Of a stretch of 31,849 bases of DNA, positions 1 to 8,980 are shown one piece after another (within the stretch, counting starts at the first letter, position 1; each line of letters begins with the position of its first letter). A program made the translations under genes and the position numbers. Under the pieces are notes generated by a model that was given only the letters and a program-made list of their open reading frames with translations, had not been told where the DNA came from and did no database searches. Location of the stretch: the NCBI GenBank assembly GCA_002359095.1, contig DEQD01000004.1:1-31849 (forward strand), written 5' to 3'. Origin of the DNA: Caryophanales bacterium UBA3375 (GTDB lineage: Bacteria > Bacillota_I > Bacilli_A > UBA3375).

Positions 1-3000
1 ATTTAAGAGGGTATGCTTTAGCTACACCTGTATTGATATCAGTTAATTGACTAGCGTTTGCTACAACTTGATCAATCATTGTAGCAGTCACATCAACACC
101 ATTAGCATTAGTAATAGTAATTCCCGCTTTATCTCTTAATTGTTCACTTGTAGCTTTTTTAGCTTCATCACTACTTAATACAATGTTGTTACTTGCACTA
201 ATTACAAAACTTCCAATAGCATCTTCAGTAATAATTACTTCAACTCCTGTTGTTAATTCTTTAGCACCAGCAACATAGAATCTTTGCCCACCTTTTAATG
301 TAGTAGCAACTTTTTGACCATTAACTATTTTAATATCATTAGTGTTAGCTTTAATTTGATCTATAGCAATTTGATCCGCTTTATCAACATACCAAGCTTG
401 AATTGGTTTTGCACGGTCTTTAGCCATTGCTTCATCATAACCACTTACTTCTGATAATAACAAGTTAATTGGTTGAGCACTTATACATACTTCATCATTA
501 CAAGTAGTGTTTTTATCTTTTACAATAACTGTTACTTCACGAATATCTGTTTCTAATCCAGCATTGTTAGTACCTTTTAATTTAACAACATAACGACCTG
601 GTTTATCAACTACTGGATTGTCAACAACACTAACTGTAGCATTAGTACCATCTCTTAACCAAGATTTAGCATTTGTTGCACTAACAACATCTTGGTTGAA
701 TGTATCTACAGATGTTAATCCTAAAGCTTGCGCATCTTTATTAACTCCTAATTCTACTTTGGTATCAGAAATTAAGAAGATTCCACTTTCATTTCCAGGT
801 TTACCAGGTTCTACTGTAGTATCATCATCATATACAGTTACATTAATTGTTTTAGTACTACCTTTGTAAGTAAATGTTAATGGGTATTTACCAACAACTC
901 CATTTGTAATCATTGCTAATTGACCTTTGTCAACTTGCACATCATCAACATTTCCTGTTGGTGATAAGCTTACATTAGCAAAGTCTTGATGTTTAACTAA
1001 ACTACTATCTAAACTTTGAGCACCTCTTACACTTACAGCAAAGTCTTGAGCATTAATTGTGTATTGAACATCATCTAAAATTGTTGCAGTTACATCTTTT
1101 GTTGCTGTTCCTAATGTAAATGTTACATCATTTACAACACCTGCTTTATTTTGAGCATTAATGTTTGCTAAATCAACTGCATCTAATTTTACATCAGCAG
1201 TACGATCATTACCTTGTTTATCAAAACCTTTAACTTGTGCTAATTGTTTAACTTTAGCTTCATTTACACTTCCTGCAACAATTTCTGCCAAACTTACGTT
1301 AAAGTTTTGTGCTGTTAAACAAACATTTCCATCACAGATTGTATTTTCATCTTTAACTAACACTACAACTTCAACAGGTCCTGCTGTTGTCCCATCAGTT
1401 GCTTGAGCACTTACTCTTAATTTGTAGCTTCCAGCTGTATTAGCAATACTATTAGGTGTAATAGTTACAGTAACATCTAATCCATCTGAGTGAGTTGCTA
1501 CAATGTTTAATTTATCTTTCATATTTTTATTAAATTCATCTACACTTGGTAAACCTAATTGTGCAGCAGCACTGTTAGTTCCAAGTTCAATGTATTTATC
1601 AGTATTTAAGAACACACTACTTGCATCAGGATCTCCTGGTACATCTGTAGTAGTATCATTATTATATACTGTTACTTTAATTGTAGCTTCACTACCATTA
1701 AGAGTAAATTTAAGATCATGTGTACCTAAAGTACCATTTTTAATTGTTGCAAATTGCGCTTGATCAACACTAACTTTAGCAAGCATTACATTTGTTACAT
1801 CAACTCCATTTGCATTAACAATACTTACAATACCATCATCTTTAATTTGTGCATCAGTTAACGCTTTAGCATCATCTTGGTGGTATTTTAAATTGTTACC
1901 AGTAATTGTAAAACTTCCTGCTTTATCTTCTGTAATGGTTACATCAACTCCATTTGTTAATGGTTTAGCACCATTCACTTGGAATTTTTGCCCACCAGAA
2001 AGTACAGTTCCTGTTGTTTGTTTATTAACAATTGCAATGTCACTAGCATCAGCTTTAATTTGGTCTTGAGTAATTGCATCAGCTTTATTTACATACCATG
2101 CTTTAATTGGTTGAGCACGATCTTTAGCCATTGCTTCATCATAAATACTTGCTTCTGATAATAAGATTTCAATTGGTTGAGCACTAATACATACTTCATC
2201 ATTACAATTTGTATTATCATCTACTACACTTACTAAAACTTCTTTAACGCTTGTTTCTAAACCTGCATTGTTAGTACCTTTTAATTTAACAACGTATAAT
2301 CCTGGTTGGTCTAATACTGTTTGACTACCACTAGCTTCTTGTACAGTAGCCGCTGTTCCATCAAGTAACCAAGCTTTTGCATTAGTTCCTGCTACTTTAT
2401 CTTTATTAAAGTCAGCAACAGTTGTTAATGTTGGGTTATTTTTACTATTATTAGTTCTTAATTTAACTTGACTATCTGCTGTTAAGAAGATTTGTGCTTG
2501 ATCTTTATCAGCATCATTATCAGTATTTGTATTATCATCATATACAGTTACTTTAATTTCTTTTGTAACACCTTTATAAGTTAAAGTTAATGGGTATTGA
2601 CCAACTACTGCATTTTGAATTGCTTTTAGTTGAGCTGAATCCACAGTTACATCAGCAACCTGACCAACAGGAGATACGCTTACATTAGCATTATCCGGTA
2701 ATTTAACCAAATCAGATGTTAAACTTGGTGCATCTTTTACACTTACTGCAAAATTGTCTGCATTAATTGTATAATTAGCGTTATCTACAATTGTAGCAGT
2801 AACATCTTTAGTTGCACTAGTACTTGGAACGCTAAATGTAACACCTGATACTATTCCTGTTGTAGTTTGAGAAGTAATAGTTGCATAATCATTAGGATCT
2901 AGTACAACATCATCATATCTATCACTTCCATCTATCATACTCCAAGCTTTTACTTGTGCTAAAGTTTTAATTTCATTTTCCGTTATTGTAGGGTTTGTAA

Positions 3001-3110
3001 TAATTTTAGTTAACTCAATATCAAAATCTTGGGCTGCAATACATACACCTGAAACTTCATCACATGTAGTGTTATTGTCAATAATTGTAAGTGTTCTAAT
3101 AACACTAGCC
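1..3110 (-). repeat. Long in-register coding repeat, 1,704-bp period
   Basis: The adhesin coding sequence at about 1-1400 resembles that at about 1705-3110. The Cys codon at 485-487 matches the one at 2189-2191, exactly 1,704 bp (568 codons) apart, and the flanking motif at 391 matches 2095 at the same offset. Nucleotide similarity is obvious by eye around 391-500 versus 2095-2204. The Cys codons at 1319 and 3041 are 1,722 bp apart, so small codon-multiple indels have accumulated. Each long unit contains two A-B-C triplets of about 284 residues: A begins NTxC, B begins YTINA or GSFxI, and C begins VYDD and continues into a FLxxD stretch. Confidence 0.8.
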
Positions 3111-6100
3111 CCAACATCTAATTTGAAAATAACTTGATATGTTCCAACTTCATGAGCAAATAAATCTGCTTCTTGATTTTGATTTACCAAAGAAACTTTT
3201 GCTTCATTTGATTTGTCATTACCTGCATCATCTTTTGCAACCATTTGCATTATTGTTTTTAAATCATCTATATTATTTGGTAATTGAACACCTGCATCAT
3301 CTTTATTAATTGTTACATCTTTAGCATCTATATATGCTTTATTATCAACAGTTGGCGATGATGAATCCGGTCTAATTGTTAATAATGGTTTAAATTCTGT
3401 TCCACGTCCTGGACCTTGTACATTAATATTATGCGTTTTAATTATAAATCTAATTTGCCACGGACTTAAGGCAACACGATCATCATCATTATTTTTTGCA
3501 AAATTATCATAATATACTGCATCTATAGCTACTACTGCATCATTTGGATCCTTAGGACGACCATTATCTGTTTGGTTTCCGTTATCAGCCCCCCAAGTAT
3601 TTAACACAGCACCTGTTTTATCTATAAATTTTGATTTTATTTCAAATTTATCCGCTAACTGAACCATATTATAGGAGTTACCTTTTTTGAATTTTTGTGC
3701 TTCAGAAACACTCATCATCAAGTTATGTGCCTCATAAATCAATTGTTTATCTGTACTTACTGTGTATTCATTTTCTACAACATGTAACCCTAATGTTTTA
3801 GTAGCACTTATAGCTCCTGTTTTTGGATCAATTACCTTAAATGTAATTTGGTAATCACCAATTACACCACCTTTTATATTATCTAAATCTCCTTGTTGAT
3901 ATTCAACAATTACATTTTTTGTTATATCAACATTTCCATCTAGATTAACCGCAGAAACTTCCATGTATTGTTTTATTAATTCATCTGTAGCAATATTCTT
4001 AGCACCGTCTTTAGTAACAAATGCGTTTATACCATTAATTTCTGCTTTTAATGTATCATCAATGATTGTTACTTCTACTGTTGTAGAAACAGAGCCCTTA
4101 GATGAAGTTACACTAAACATTTGGTTTTCAACTCGACCAATTGGATTGACGTTTTGATTACTTATATTTGTAATTCCTTGTTGGTCTACTAGTATATTTG
4201 CAGCTGGAATTTTGCTTCCATCTACTTTATTCCAAGCTATAACTCCAGATTCAGTAATCGCACTATCTCTATTATAAGATTGAGTTTGAGACGCATTAAT
4301 ACTAAAATTATTAGCAGTAATACATATACCTAAAGCTTCATCACATGTAGTATTATCATCAACTATTGTTAACATTTTAGTTACTGTTTTAGTTTGACCA
4401 TTTGCTGCTAATGTCCATGTTACTTCATAACTACCAACTGTACCAGCTAAGATATCAGTTTCGTTTGGTGAACTAGCAGTTACATTACTAGTCATATCTA
4501 CACCATCGTATTTTGCCGAAACTTGCATTACTGATTTTAAATCATTTAATGTAGTAGGTTTATTTTTATTATTAATTTCAGCATCTTGAGCAAAAATGTA
4601 ACCTTTTTGATCATCTGTTGGAATTGAATCATTAGGTCTAACTGTTAATTTTGCATCCGCTGTTTTAATACCAGTTGCTGGAACTTGGAATATAACATTA
4701 TGGATTGTTACCCCACCTGTATTAATTGCATTAATCATAGGCGATTTTACACTTACTTCATTTTTTACATCCACTGGATTTTGTGGATCTGTTACATTAA
4801 TCATTGTTGCACTAACAACCATATTGTCAATTAAATTTTGGTTTGCATATGTTTTTGATTCTGTTTCACTAATCATGTGATTTTTCACAGTTAAAGCATA
4901 TGCTTTTTGGCGATCTTGATCAACAACATAACTATCATCTACAATTGTTAATTTAACAGTTTTACTCACTGTTTGATCATCCACAAATTTAAATGTAACA
5001 TCATAAGTTCCTGGTGTACCAGCTTTAATATCATTAATGTTAGCTGAATCAACAACTATTTTACTTGGATCATCTAAATTAGTATTTGCCTTAAGATCTT
5101 TAACATTAGCTTTCATCCATTCAATTAATTTGTTATTAATATTACTAGCAGCAGCTTGAGCTTCTGAAGATGTTGCTAATGCATCATTTGCTAATACTTC
5201 ATATTTTGCAATATCTTTATATTCAATTTCAATTTCCATTGAATATATTCCATTTTCTATTTGTTCATTATTATTTGTTAACGCAAATGAAGTTTCGTTA
5301 CCAACAAATGTAGCTGGGGTAATTTGAGGAGTACCTACCTGACCTACACCTGAAGTACTTACATTACTTTTAACTGTTACAGAAACAACCTGTTTGTCAG
5401 AAATTGATGGTATTGTGAAGTCAGTAGTTATACCTCCATTTGGAATTGATGTTGTATAATTATATTTACCTGATTCAATTTCAACTCCATTTTGAACTAC
5501 CTTCACATTCACATTAGTAATTGATTTTACTAATAAAACATAATTTTTACCATTAATTTGTTTTTCAATCAATCCAAAGTTACCAGTAGAACTTATAGGT
5601 TTGTTCCCTTTTTGATTTTTTACACTCCAATCACCATGGATACCTTCAGCTACTCCATTATTTGCATATTTTGCTTCTAAAACAGGGTCAGTATATTTTA
5701 ATTCAGCTATTGGAATACCACCATATTTGCTTATTGTATTTTTATATATAGCATTGTTTGTCCACAACTCATCAACATCTAATGCTTCTTCGCTTGATAA
5801 CCAAAGATTTGCATCTGGCGTCATATTATATAATTTATACGCACTCGCTGTCTTTAATACATTATTTGAATTTTGTAAACTTACATCATATTGATCTATT
5901 ACGCTCATATTTGCAGGTCTACTTTTTTGATATTTTATACCTTGAACAGTCGGGTATGCATATTCTGCTAAAGTACTAGCAGATACCCAGTTGTCGTGTA
6001 TTTTAAAATTAGGGTAAACACTATAACCTAATCCCTCAGCAGATCTATCTATGTTATCAGCGAATGGTTCTGTTGTAATATTATACCCTGTATTTGGAAA

Positions 6101-7501
6101 TTCGAATATAATATTATTTGTAATTTCACCAGAATATAAATTAATAGCTTGTTGATATCCTGTTTCCCATAACGATAATGGTCCAGAGTGTAAATCTCCA
6201 ATTATATTTGTTGCATAGAATTCTGTAAAGTTATTTTTATTGTTCCCAGCTGAAAATCCTGCAAACATTCCCCAATGACTACGACCGTATAAATTATCTC
6301 CTCGAACATTGTAAAAATTTTGAGTGGAAGTATCATACGTTTGCGAGAATAGGTTAAATCCCCCATCATACGCACAAACATCGTTTACATTAACATCTAT
6401 AAAATTCATAACAGAAGAACTAATAGACGTGAATAAAGTACAATTCCCGCTTAAATCATAATCACTTGATCCAGAAAGACTACTTACGTAATCAGCAGCA
6501 GTGTTATTTTTTACCGCATCTTTTGGTAACTTACCTTTTAAATTTAACGATGATACTGTTAATTGAAGTTGACCTCCTATTTTGATTATACCATCACCAT
6601 CTCCTAAACTTGCATTTTTACCATTCAAATTGATTGTATGATTATTACCGTTAATAATAATTTCTGCATTCACATAAGCATATACAAATTCATTTGTTAT
6701 TTCAAAATCATTAACTAGATTAATTAATAATACTTCTCCTTGTTTTACACCTGAAATTGCTTTTATCATTTCGTTCCACGAACTCACATCTACTGTTCTT
6801 GTCGCGCTAGTTTTTAATGTGTTTACATTGTTTCTAGCGGTATCTACAGCTCCTGTGGGATTAGTAGCAGCAATCGAATTTGCATTATTAAAATCAACAA
6901 TTTGACTTCTTGCTTGTTGACCAATTTCATTTACAATTGATTTTGTTACGGAATTATCACCTAATGTAAAAGTAACATTATTTTCTTCAATATTTATATT
7001 TACATTTTGAGTAATATCTTCTCCAGTAATTAAATCTATTGCTAATAAACTAGAGTAACTTCTAATTATATCGTTACTTAATTCTTTTTCGTATGTTGGA
7101 ATATAAACATCTCTAGCAAAGATGGCATTAGTATTTGTAATACTAAAGTTTCCACCATTTTTAATCACTTTTAACTCTTCCGTGCTTCCATTTATTACAA
7201 CAGGAAGTGTATAAATTGCATCGGTTGGTGCTTCATTTATTTTTAAAATTTCAGCACTATCTACTGTAATATTATCGTCGACTTCTAATTGTTCTTTTAT
7301 CATTTCTTCGCTAAATGTTGTATCACCATTTAAAACTAATACTTTTTTAGATGGTTCAACATTTTCTTTACTTAAATTATCAACTTTGTTTTCGCTTAAT
7401 GTTTCTACTTCGTTAGCATAAATATTACCAATAGGTAATACACTAGCCATTAAGACTAATAACAAAGTAATTGATAAATACTTTCTCAAACTATCTCTCA
7501 T
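1..7501 (-). CDS. Giant repeat-containing surface adhesin (N-terminal 2,500 residues; partial)
   Basis: One uninterrupted minus-strand frame runs from ATG at 7501 to the left edge; the C-terminus, and so any wall or membrane anchor, is outside the window. Residues 1-29 form a signal peptide: basic start, hydrophobic core, cleavage probably after IYA at 29. Roughly residues 235-470 resemble the pectate-lyase-like adhesive domains of Gram-positive surface proteins (strings such as IIINGNNHTINLNG). From about residue 780 onward come beta-rich Ig-like modules ending in VTVYDDNT or TIVDDNT linkers. The only cysteines I see are C354/C376 in the adhesive region and five close pairs: 1053/1060, 1480/1487, 1766/1771, 2056/2061 and 2334/2339. 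They probably form disulfides outside the cell. AAAGGAG lies just upstream of the ATG. A role in adhesion is inferred from architecture; the ligand is unknown. Confidence 0.85.
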   Translation of the reverse strand, partial: MRDSLRKYLSITLLLVLMASVLPIGNIYANEVETLSENKVDNLSKENVEPSKKVLVLNGDTTFSEEMIKEQLEVDDNITVDSAEILKINEAPTDAIYTLPVVINGSTEELKVIKNGGNFSITNTNAIFARDVYIPTYEKELSNDIIRSYSSLLAIDLITGEDITQNVNINIEENNVTFTLGDNSVTKSIVNEIGQQARSQIVDFNNANSIAATNPTGAVDTARNNVNTLKTSATRTVDVSSWNEMIKAISGVKQGEVLLINLVNDFEITNEFVYAYVNAEIIINGNNHTINLNGKNASLGDGDGIIKIGGQLQLTVSSLNLKGKLPKDAVKNNTAADYVSSLSGSSDYDLSGNCTLFTSISSSVMNFIDVNVNDVCAYDGGFNLFSQTYDTSTQNFYNVRGDNLYGRSHWGMFAGFSAGNNKNNFTEFYATNIIGDLHSGPLSLWETGYQQAINLYSGEITNNIIFEFPNTGYNITTEPFADNIDRSAEGLGYSVYPNFKIHDNWVSASTLAEYAYPTVQGIKYQKSRPANMSVIDQYDVSLQNSNNVLKTASAYKLYNMTPDANLWLSSEEALDVDELWTNNAIYKNTISKYGGIPIAELKYTDPVLEAKYANNGVAEGIHGDWSVKNQKGNKPISSTGNFGLIEKQINGKNYVLLVKSITNVNVKVVQNGVEIESGKYNYTTSIPNGGITTDFTIPSISDKQVVSVTVKSNVSTSGVGQVGTPQITPATFVGNETSFALTNNNEQIENGIYSMEIEIEYKDIAKYEVLANDALATSSEAQAAASNINNKLIEWMKANVKDLKANTNLDDPSKIVVDSANINDIKAGTPGTYDVTFKFVDDQTVSKTVKLTIVDDSYVVDQDRQKAYALTVKNHMISETESKTYANQNLIDNMVVSATMINVTDPQNPVDVKNEVSVKSPMINAINTGGVTIHNVIFQVPATGIKTADAKLTVRPNDSIPTDDQKGYIFAQDAEINNKNKPTTLNDLKSVMQVSAKYDGVDMTSNVTASSPNETDILAGTVGSYEVTWTLAANGQTKTVTKMLTIVDDNTTCDEALGICITANNFSINASQTQSYNRDSAITESGVIAWNKVDGSKIPAANILVDQQGITNISNQNVNPIGRVENQMFSVTSSKGSVSTTVEVTIIDDTLKAEINGINAFVTKDGAKNIATDELIKQYMEVSAVNLDGNVDITKNVIVEYQQGDLDNIKGGVIGDYQITFKVIDPKTGAISATKTLGLHVVENEYTVSTDKQLIYEAHNLMMSVSEAQKFKKGNSYNMVQLADKFEIKSKFIDKTGAVLNTWGADNGNQTDNGRPKDPNDAVVAIDAVYYDNFAKNNDDDRVALSPWQIRFIIKTHNINVQGPGRGTEFKPLLTIRPDSSSPTVDNKAYIDAKDVTINKDDAGVQLPNNIDDLKTIMQMVAKDDAGNDKSNEAKVSLVNQNQEADLFAHEVGTYQVIFKLDVGASVIRTLTIIDNNTTCDEVSGVCIAAQDFDIELTKIITNPTITENEIKTLAQVKAWSMIDGSDRYDDVVLDPNDYATITSQTTTGIVSGVTFSVPSTSATKDVTATIVDNANYTINADNFAVSVKDAPSLTSDLVKLPDNANVSVSPVGQVADVTVDSAQLKAIQNAVVGQYPLTLTYKGVTKEIKVTVYDDNTNTDNDADKDQAQIFLTADSQVKLRTNNSKNNPTLTTVADFNKDKVAGTNAKAWLLDGTAATVQEASGSQTVLDQPGLYVVKLKGTNNAGLETSVKEVLVSVVDDNTNCNDEVCISAQPIEILLSEASIYDEAMAKDRAQPIKAWYVNKADAITQDQIKADASDIAIVNKQTTGTVLSGGQKFQVNGAKPLTNGVDVTITEDKAGSFTITGNNLKYHQDDAKALTDAQIKDDGIVSIVNANGVDVTNVMLAKVSVDQAQFATIKNGTLGTHDLKFTLNGSEATIKVTVYNNDTTTDVPGDPDASSVFLNTDKYIELGTNSAAAQLGLPSVDEFNKNMKDKLNIVATHSDGLDVTVTITPNSIANTAGSYKLRVSAQATDGTTAGPVEVVVLVKDENTICDGNVCLTAQNFNVSLAEIVAGSVNEAKVKQLAQVKGFDKQGNDRTADVKLDAVDLANINAQNKAGVVNDVTFTLGTATKDVTATILDDVQYTINAQDFAVSVRGAQSLDSSLVKHQDFANVSLSPTGNVDDVQVDKGQLAMITNGVVGKYPLTFTYKGSTKTINVTVYDDDTTVEPGKPGNESGIFLISDTKVELGVNKDAQALGLTSVDTFNQDVVSATNAKSWLRDGTNATVSVVDNPVVDKPGRYVVKLKGTNNAGLETDIREVTVIVKDKNTTCNDEVCISAQPINLLLSEVSGYDEAMAKDRAKPIQAWYVDKADQIAIDQIKANTNDIKIVNGQKVATTLKGGQRFYVAGAKELTTGVEVIITEDAIGSFVISASNNIVLSSDEAKKATSEQLRDKAGITITNANGVDVTATMIDQVVANASQLTDINTGVAKAYPLK
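3041..5300 (-). repeat. N-proximal repeat family of the adhesin, about 427 residues
   Basis: Two related segments precede the regular array. Both carry a segment like VVDxDRQxAY or VSTDKQLIYE, then a LTVRPNDS or LTIRPDSS segment, a DDLKxxMQ segment, and finally an NTTCDE Cys pair. The closing Cys codons at 4322-4324 and 3041-3043 are 1,281 bp apart (427 codons). Divergence between the copies is greater than within the 1,704-bp family. The boundaries are estimates by eye. Confidence 0.6.
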
Positions 7502-7551
7502 TCTTCTCCTTTTTGTTTAAATCTATATATATTTTACTACTTCATATAAAT

Positions 7552-7560
7552 ATTATATCA
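7552..7560 (-). promoter_or_regulatory. Extended -10 promoter of the adhesin gene
   Basis: On the minus strand this reads TGATATAAT, a TGn extended -10 with a consensus hexamer, about 50 bp upstream of the adhesin ATG. No good -35 is visible at 17 bp, which fits an extended -10 promoter. The strong ribosome-binding site AAAGGAG follows immediately before the ATG. Confidence 0.55.
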
Positions 7561-7735
7561 AATATTGTGTAGTAGCAGTAATAATTTTTAACCTTGGTTA
7601 TATATTTTTGAAACTTATTATAAAAAACATTAAAATTTTGTGCATATAAATTAATTTGGAGTAAAGTATAATATTTTAGGTTTGACTTAATACCTCAAAA
7701 AATTTAGAAATATTTTTTAGTTTGAAAGTCAAGTA

Positions 7736-7789
7736 AACACTTAGCGTGTTATTATCTGATGATTTAATCTGTCATTAACATGCTAAGTG
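7736..7789. repeat. 15-bp inverted repeat with 24-nt loop
   Basis: Left arm ACACTTAGCGTGTTA and right arm TAACATGCTAAGTGT are complementary at 14 of 15 positions. The exception is a G:T pair on the plus strand. A run CTTTCTTTTTTT follows on the plus strand, so it resembles a plus-strand terminator with a long loop, yet no plus-strand gene lies upstream. The right arm also encodes the last codons of the decayed minus-strand ORF. Confidence 0.6.
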
Positions 7790-7926
7790 TCTTTCTTTTT
7801 TTATTGCATCCATTCCATTAAATTTCAAACGAGACATAGAATTAATTTTGTTAACTTTTCTTTGTAATACATTATCGTCTACAGGTTGAAAATTGATACT
7901 TTTCTTATAAAATTCGTAAGTCGCTA
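7744..7926 (-). pseudogene. Decayed ORF, possibly the C-terminal end of a transposase
   Basis: On the minus strand a frame of about 50 codons ends with HLAC and a TAA inside the right arm of the inverted repeat at 7736-7789. It has an in-frame stop just upstream and no start or ribosome-binding site. The readable part, YEFYKKSINFQPVDDN followed by a basic QRKVNKINSMSRLKFNG stretch, vaguely recalls the basic tail of rve-type (IS30-like) transposases. That family assignment is a guess. The flanking inverted repeats are compatible with an insertion-sequence remnant. It could also be a relic of another gene. Confidence 0.3.
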
Positions 7927-7990
7927 TTTAATCTTTCGTTTGATCTCTATCACTAAAGCGATAAGATCAAGAAAAGAAATACTTTATTAT

Positions 7991-8032
7991 GTAAAGTGCC
8001 CCTTTTCCTGTCTGGAAAATGGGGCACCTTAC
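7991..8032. terminator. Long hairpin downstream of the HtrA-like gene, candidate terminator
   Basis: GTAAAGTGCCCCTTTTCC at 7991-8008 pairs with the sequence at 8014-8032 around a TGTCT loop, with one mismatch and one bulged base. It lies 18 bp past the stop of the HtrA-like gene and may end its transcript. The U-tract on that strand is poor (CACTTTACAT), so a role as a mobile-element end or bidirectional terminator is equally possible. Confidence 0.5.
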
Positions 8033-8050
8033 AATTAATAGTATCTTTTA

Positions 8051-8923
8051 TTATTTAGTTTCTTGTGTTGTTTCTTCTTCTCCTTCTTCCTTAGTTAAAC
8101 CACTAATATCCGCATTTGCTTTTTCTAAATATTTAGTTGCTTCATCTAAAGGTATAGCAAATCCTATTCCATCTATTGATTCGCCAGCTAACTTCATATT
8201 TACTATTCCAATTAATTCACCTTTAAAATTAAATAATCCTCCACCAGAATTCCCGGGATTTACAGCAGCATCAATTTGAAAGTATTCCATTTGAGAATCA
8301 ACATTTCTACCCGTTGCTGAAATGATTCCTTGTGAAGCACTAATTCCTAACCCAAGTGGGTTACCAATTACGATTGCCGTCTCACCAATCTCTACATCAT
8401 TAGGATTACCTAGTGTTGCAGGTTGTAATTCATTTTTAGTTTTAGGATTAATTTTAATTAATGCTAAATCCTTACGAGCATTTTCTTCAATTACTTGAGC
8501 ATCATAACTAGTTCCATCTTGAGAAGTTACTTTAACTGTCTTAGCTTGATCGATTACGTGTTGATTGGTAAGAATATACCCATCTTTTGTAACTATAACA
8601 CCACTACCTGCACCTTCACCTAATGGTGTGGTAGTCTCAATTACTACAATACTTTGGGCACAATCTTTAATTACTTCTTCAGAAGATAAATAATTACCAC
8701 TTAAATCTTTTTTTACAACTCCTTGATTACTCAAATTATAAATAACAAAGTAAGTACCTATACCAATACAAAAAGATATTAATATTGTTAATAATATAAA
8801 TATACATATTTTTGTTTTAGTTATAATAATTCCCTTTTTGGTATTTTGATTGTATTTATTATTTAAATTAATATTATTATTTGGATCAATATTTTGATTA
8901 TTTATTTCATTTATATAATTCAT
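8051..8923 (-). CDS. HtrA/DegP-type (S1C) serine protease, membrane-anchored, no PDZ domain
   Basis: Residues 1-35 are Asn-rich and cytosolic. Residues about 38-62 form a single membrane anchor that places the protease outside the membrane. The trypsin-like fold follows with a full triad: H122 in TNQHV, D152 in ARKDLALI and S226 in NPGNSGG. HtrA proteases degrade or process misfolded exported proteins. At 290 residues it ends about 30 residues after the catalytic domain in a Glu/Thr-rich tail, whereas typical HtrA proteins carry one or two C-terminal PDZ domains. The start is supported by TAGGAGG upstream of the ATG at 8923. Its neighbour is the giant secreted adhesin, so a link to surface-protein quality control is possible but only inferred. 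Confidence 0.85.
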   Translation of the reverse strand: MNYINEINNQNIDPNNNINLNNKYNQNTKKGIIITKTKICIFILLTILISFCIGIGTYFVIYNLSNQGVVKKDLSGNYLSSEEVIKDCAQSIVVIETTTPLGEGAGSGVIVTKDGYILTNQHVIDQAKTVKVTSQDGTSYDAQVIEENARKDLALIKINPKTKNELQPATLGNPNDVEIGETAIVIGNPLGLGISASQGIISATGRNVDSQMEYFQIDAAVNPGNSGGGLFNFKGELIGIVNMKLAGESIDGIGFAIPLDEATKYLEKANADISGLTKEEGEEETTQETK

Positions 8924-8951
8924 GTTTCCTCCTAAATATAATTATATAAAT

Positions 8952-8960
8952 ATTATACCA
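8952..8960 (-). promoter_or_regulatory. Extended -10 promoter of the HtrA-like gene
   Basis: The minus strand reads TGGTATAAT, a TGn extended -10 with a perfect hexamer, about 30 bp upstream of the ATG at 8923. It is one half of a perfect palindrome shared with the divergent thi promoter, so the two promoters probably compete for RNA polymerase. Confidence 0.6.
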
Positions 8961-8971
8961 TTTTTTATCTA

Positions 8972-8980
8972 TGGTATAAT
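8972..8980 (+). promoter_or_regulatory. Extended -10 promoter of the thi riboswitch operon
   Basis: The plus strand reads TGGTATAAT. Transcription would start near 8987, directly at the 5' edge of the TPP riboswitch (8991). No separate -35 is visible; the position where it would lie is occupied by the opposing -10. Confidence 0.65.

Larger units (their letters stand above)
7502..8050. other. 549-bp stretch without an intact gene, between htrA-like gene and adhesin
   Basis: This gap contains the adhesin promoter (7552-7560), a large inverted repeat at 7736-7789, a broken ORF at about 7744-7920 and a long hairpin at 7991-8032. I see no intact gene on either strand. Apart from the promoter, the stretch at 7560-7730 shows only AT-rich sequence with no recognisable element. 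Confidence 0.6.

Noticed and set aside
1..3110. CRISPR or short tandem repeat array
   Set aside because: The repeats are long, protein-coding and in frame, not short direct repeats with unique spacers.
618..5979. Plus-strand open frames within 1-7500
   Set aside because: They are short, Ser/Thr/Leu/Ile-rich antisense shadows of the adhesin frame, with no ribosome-binding sites or domain resemblance.
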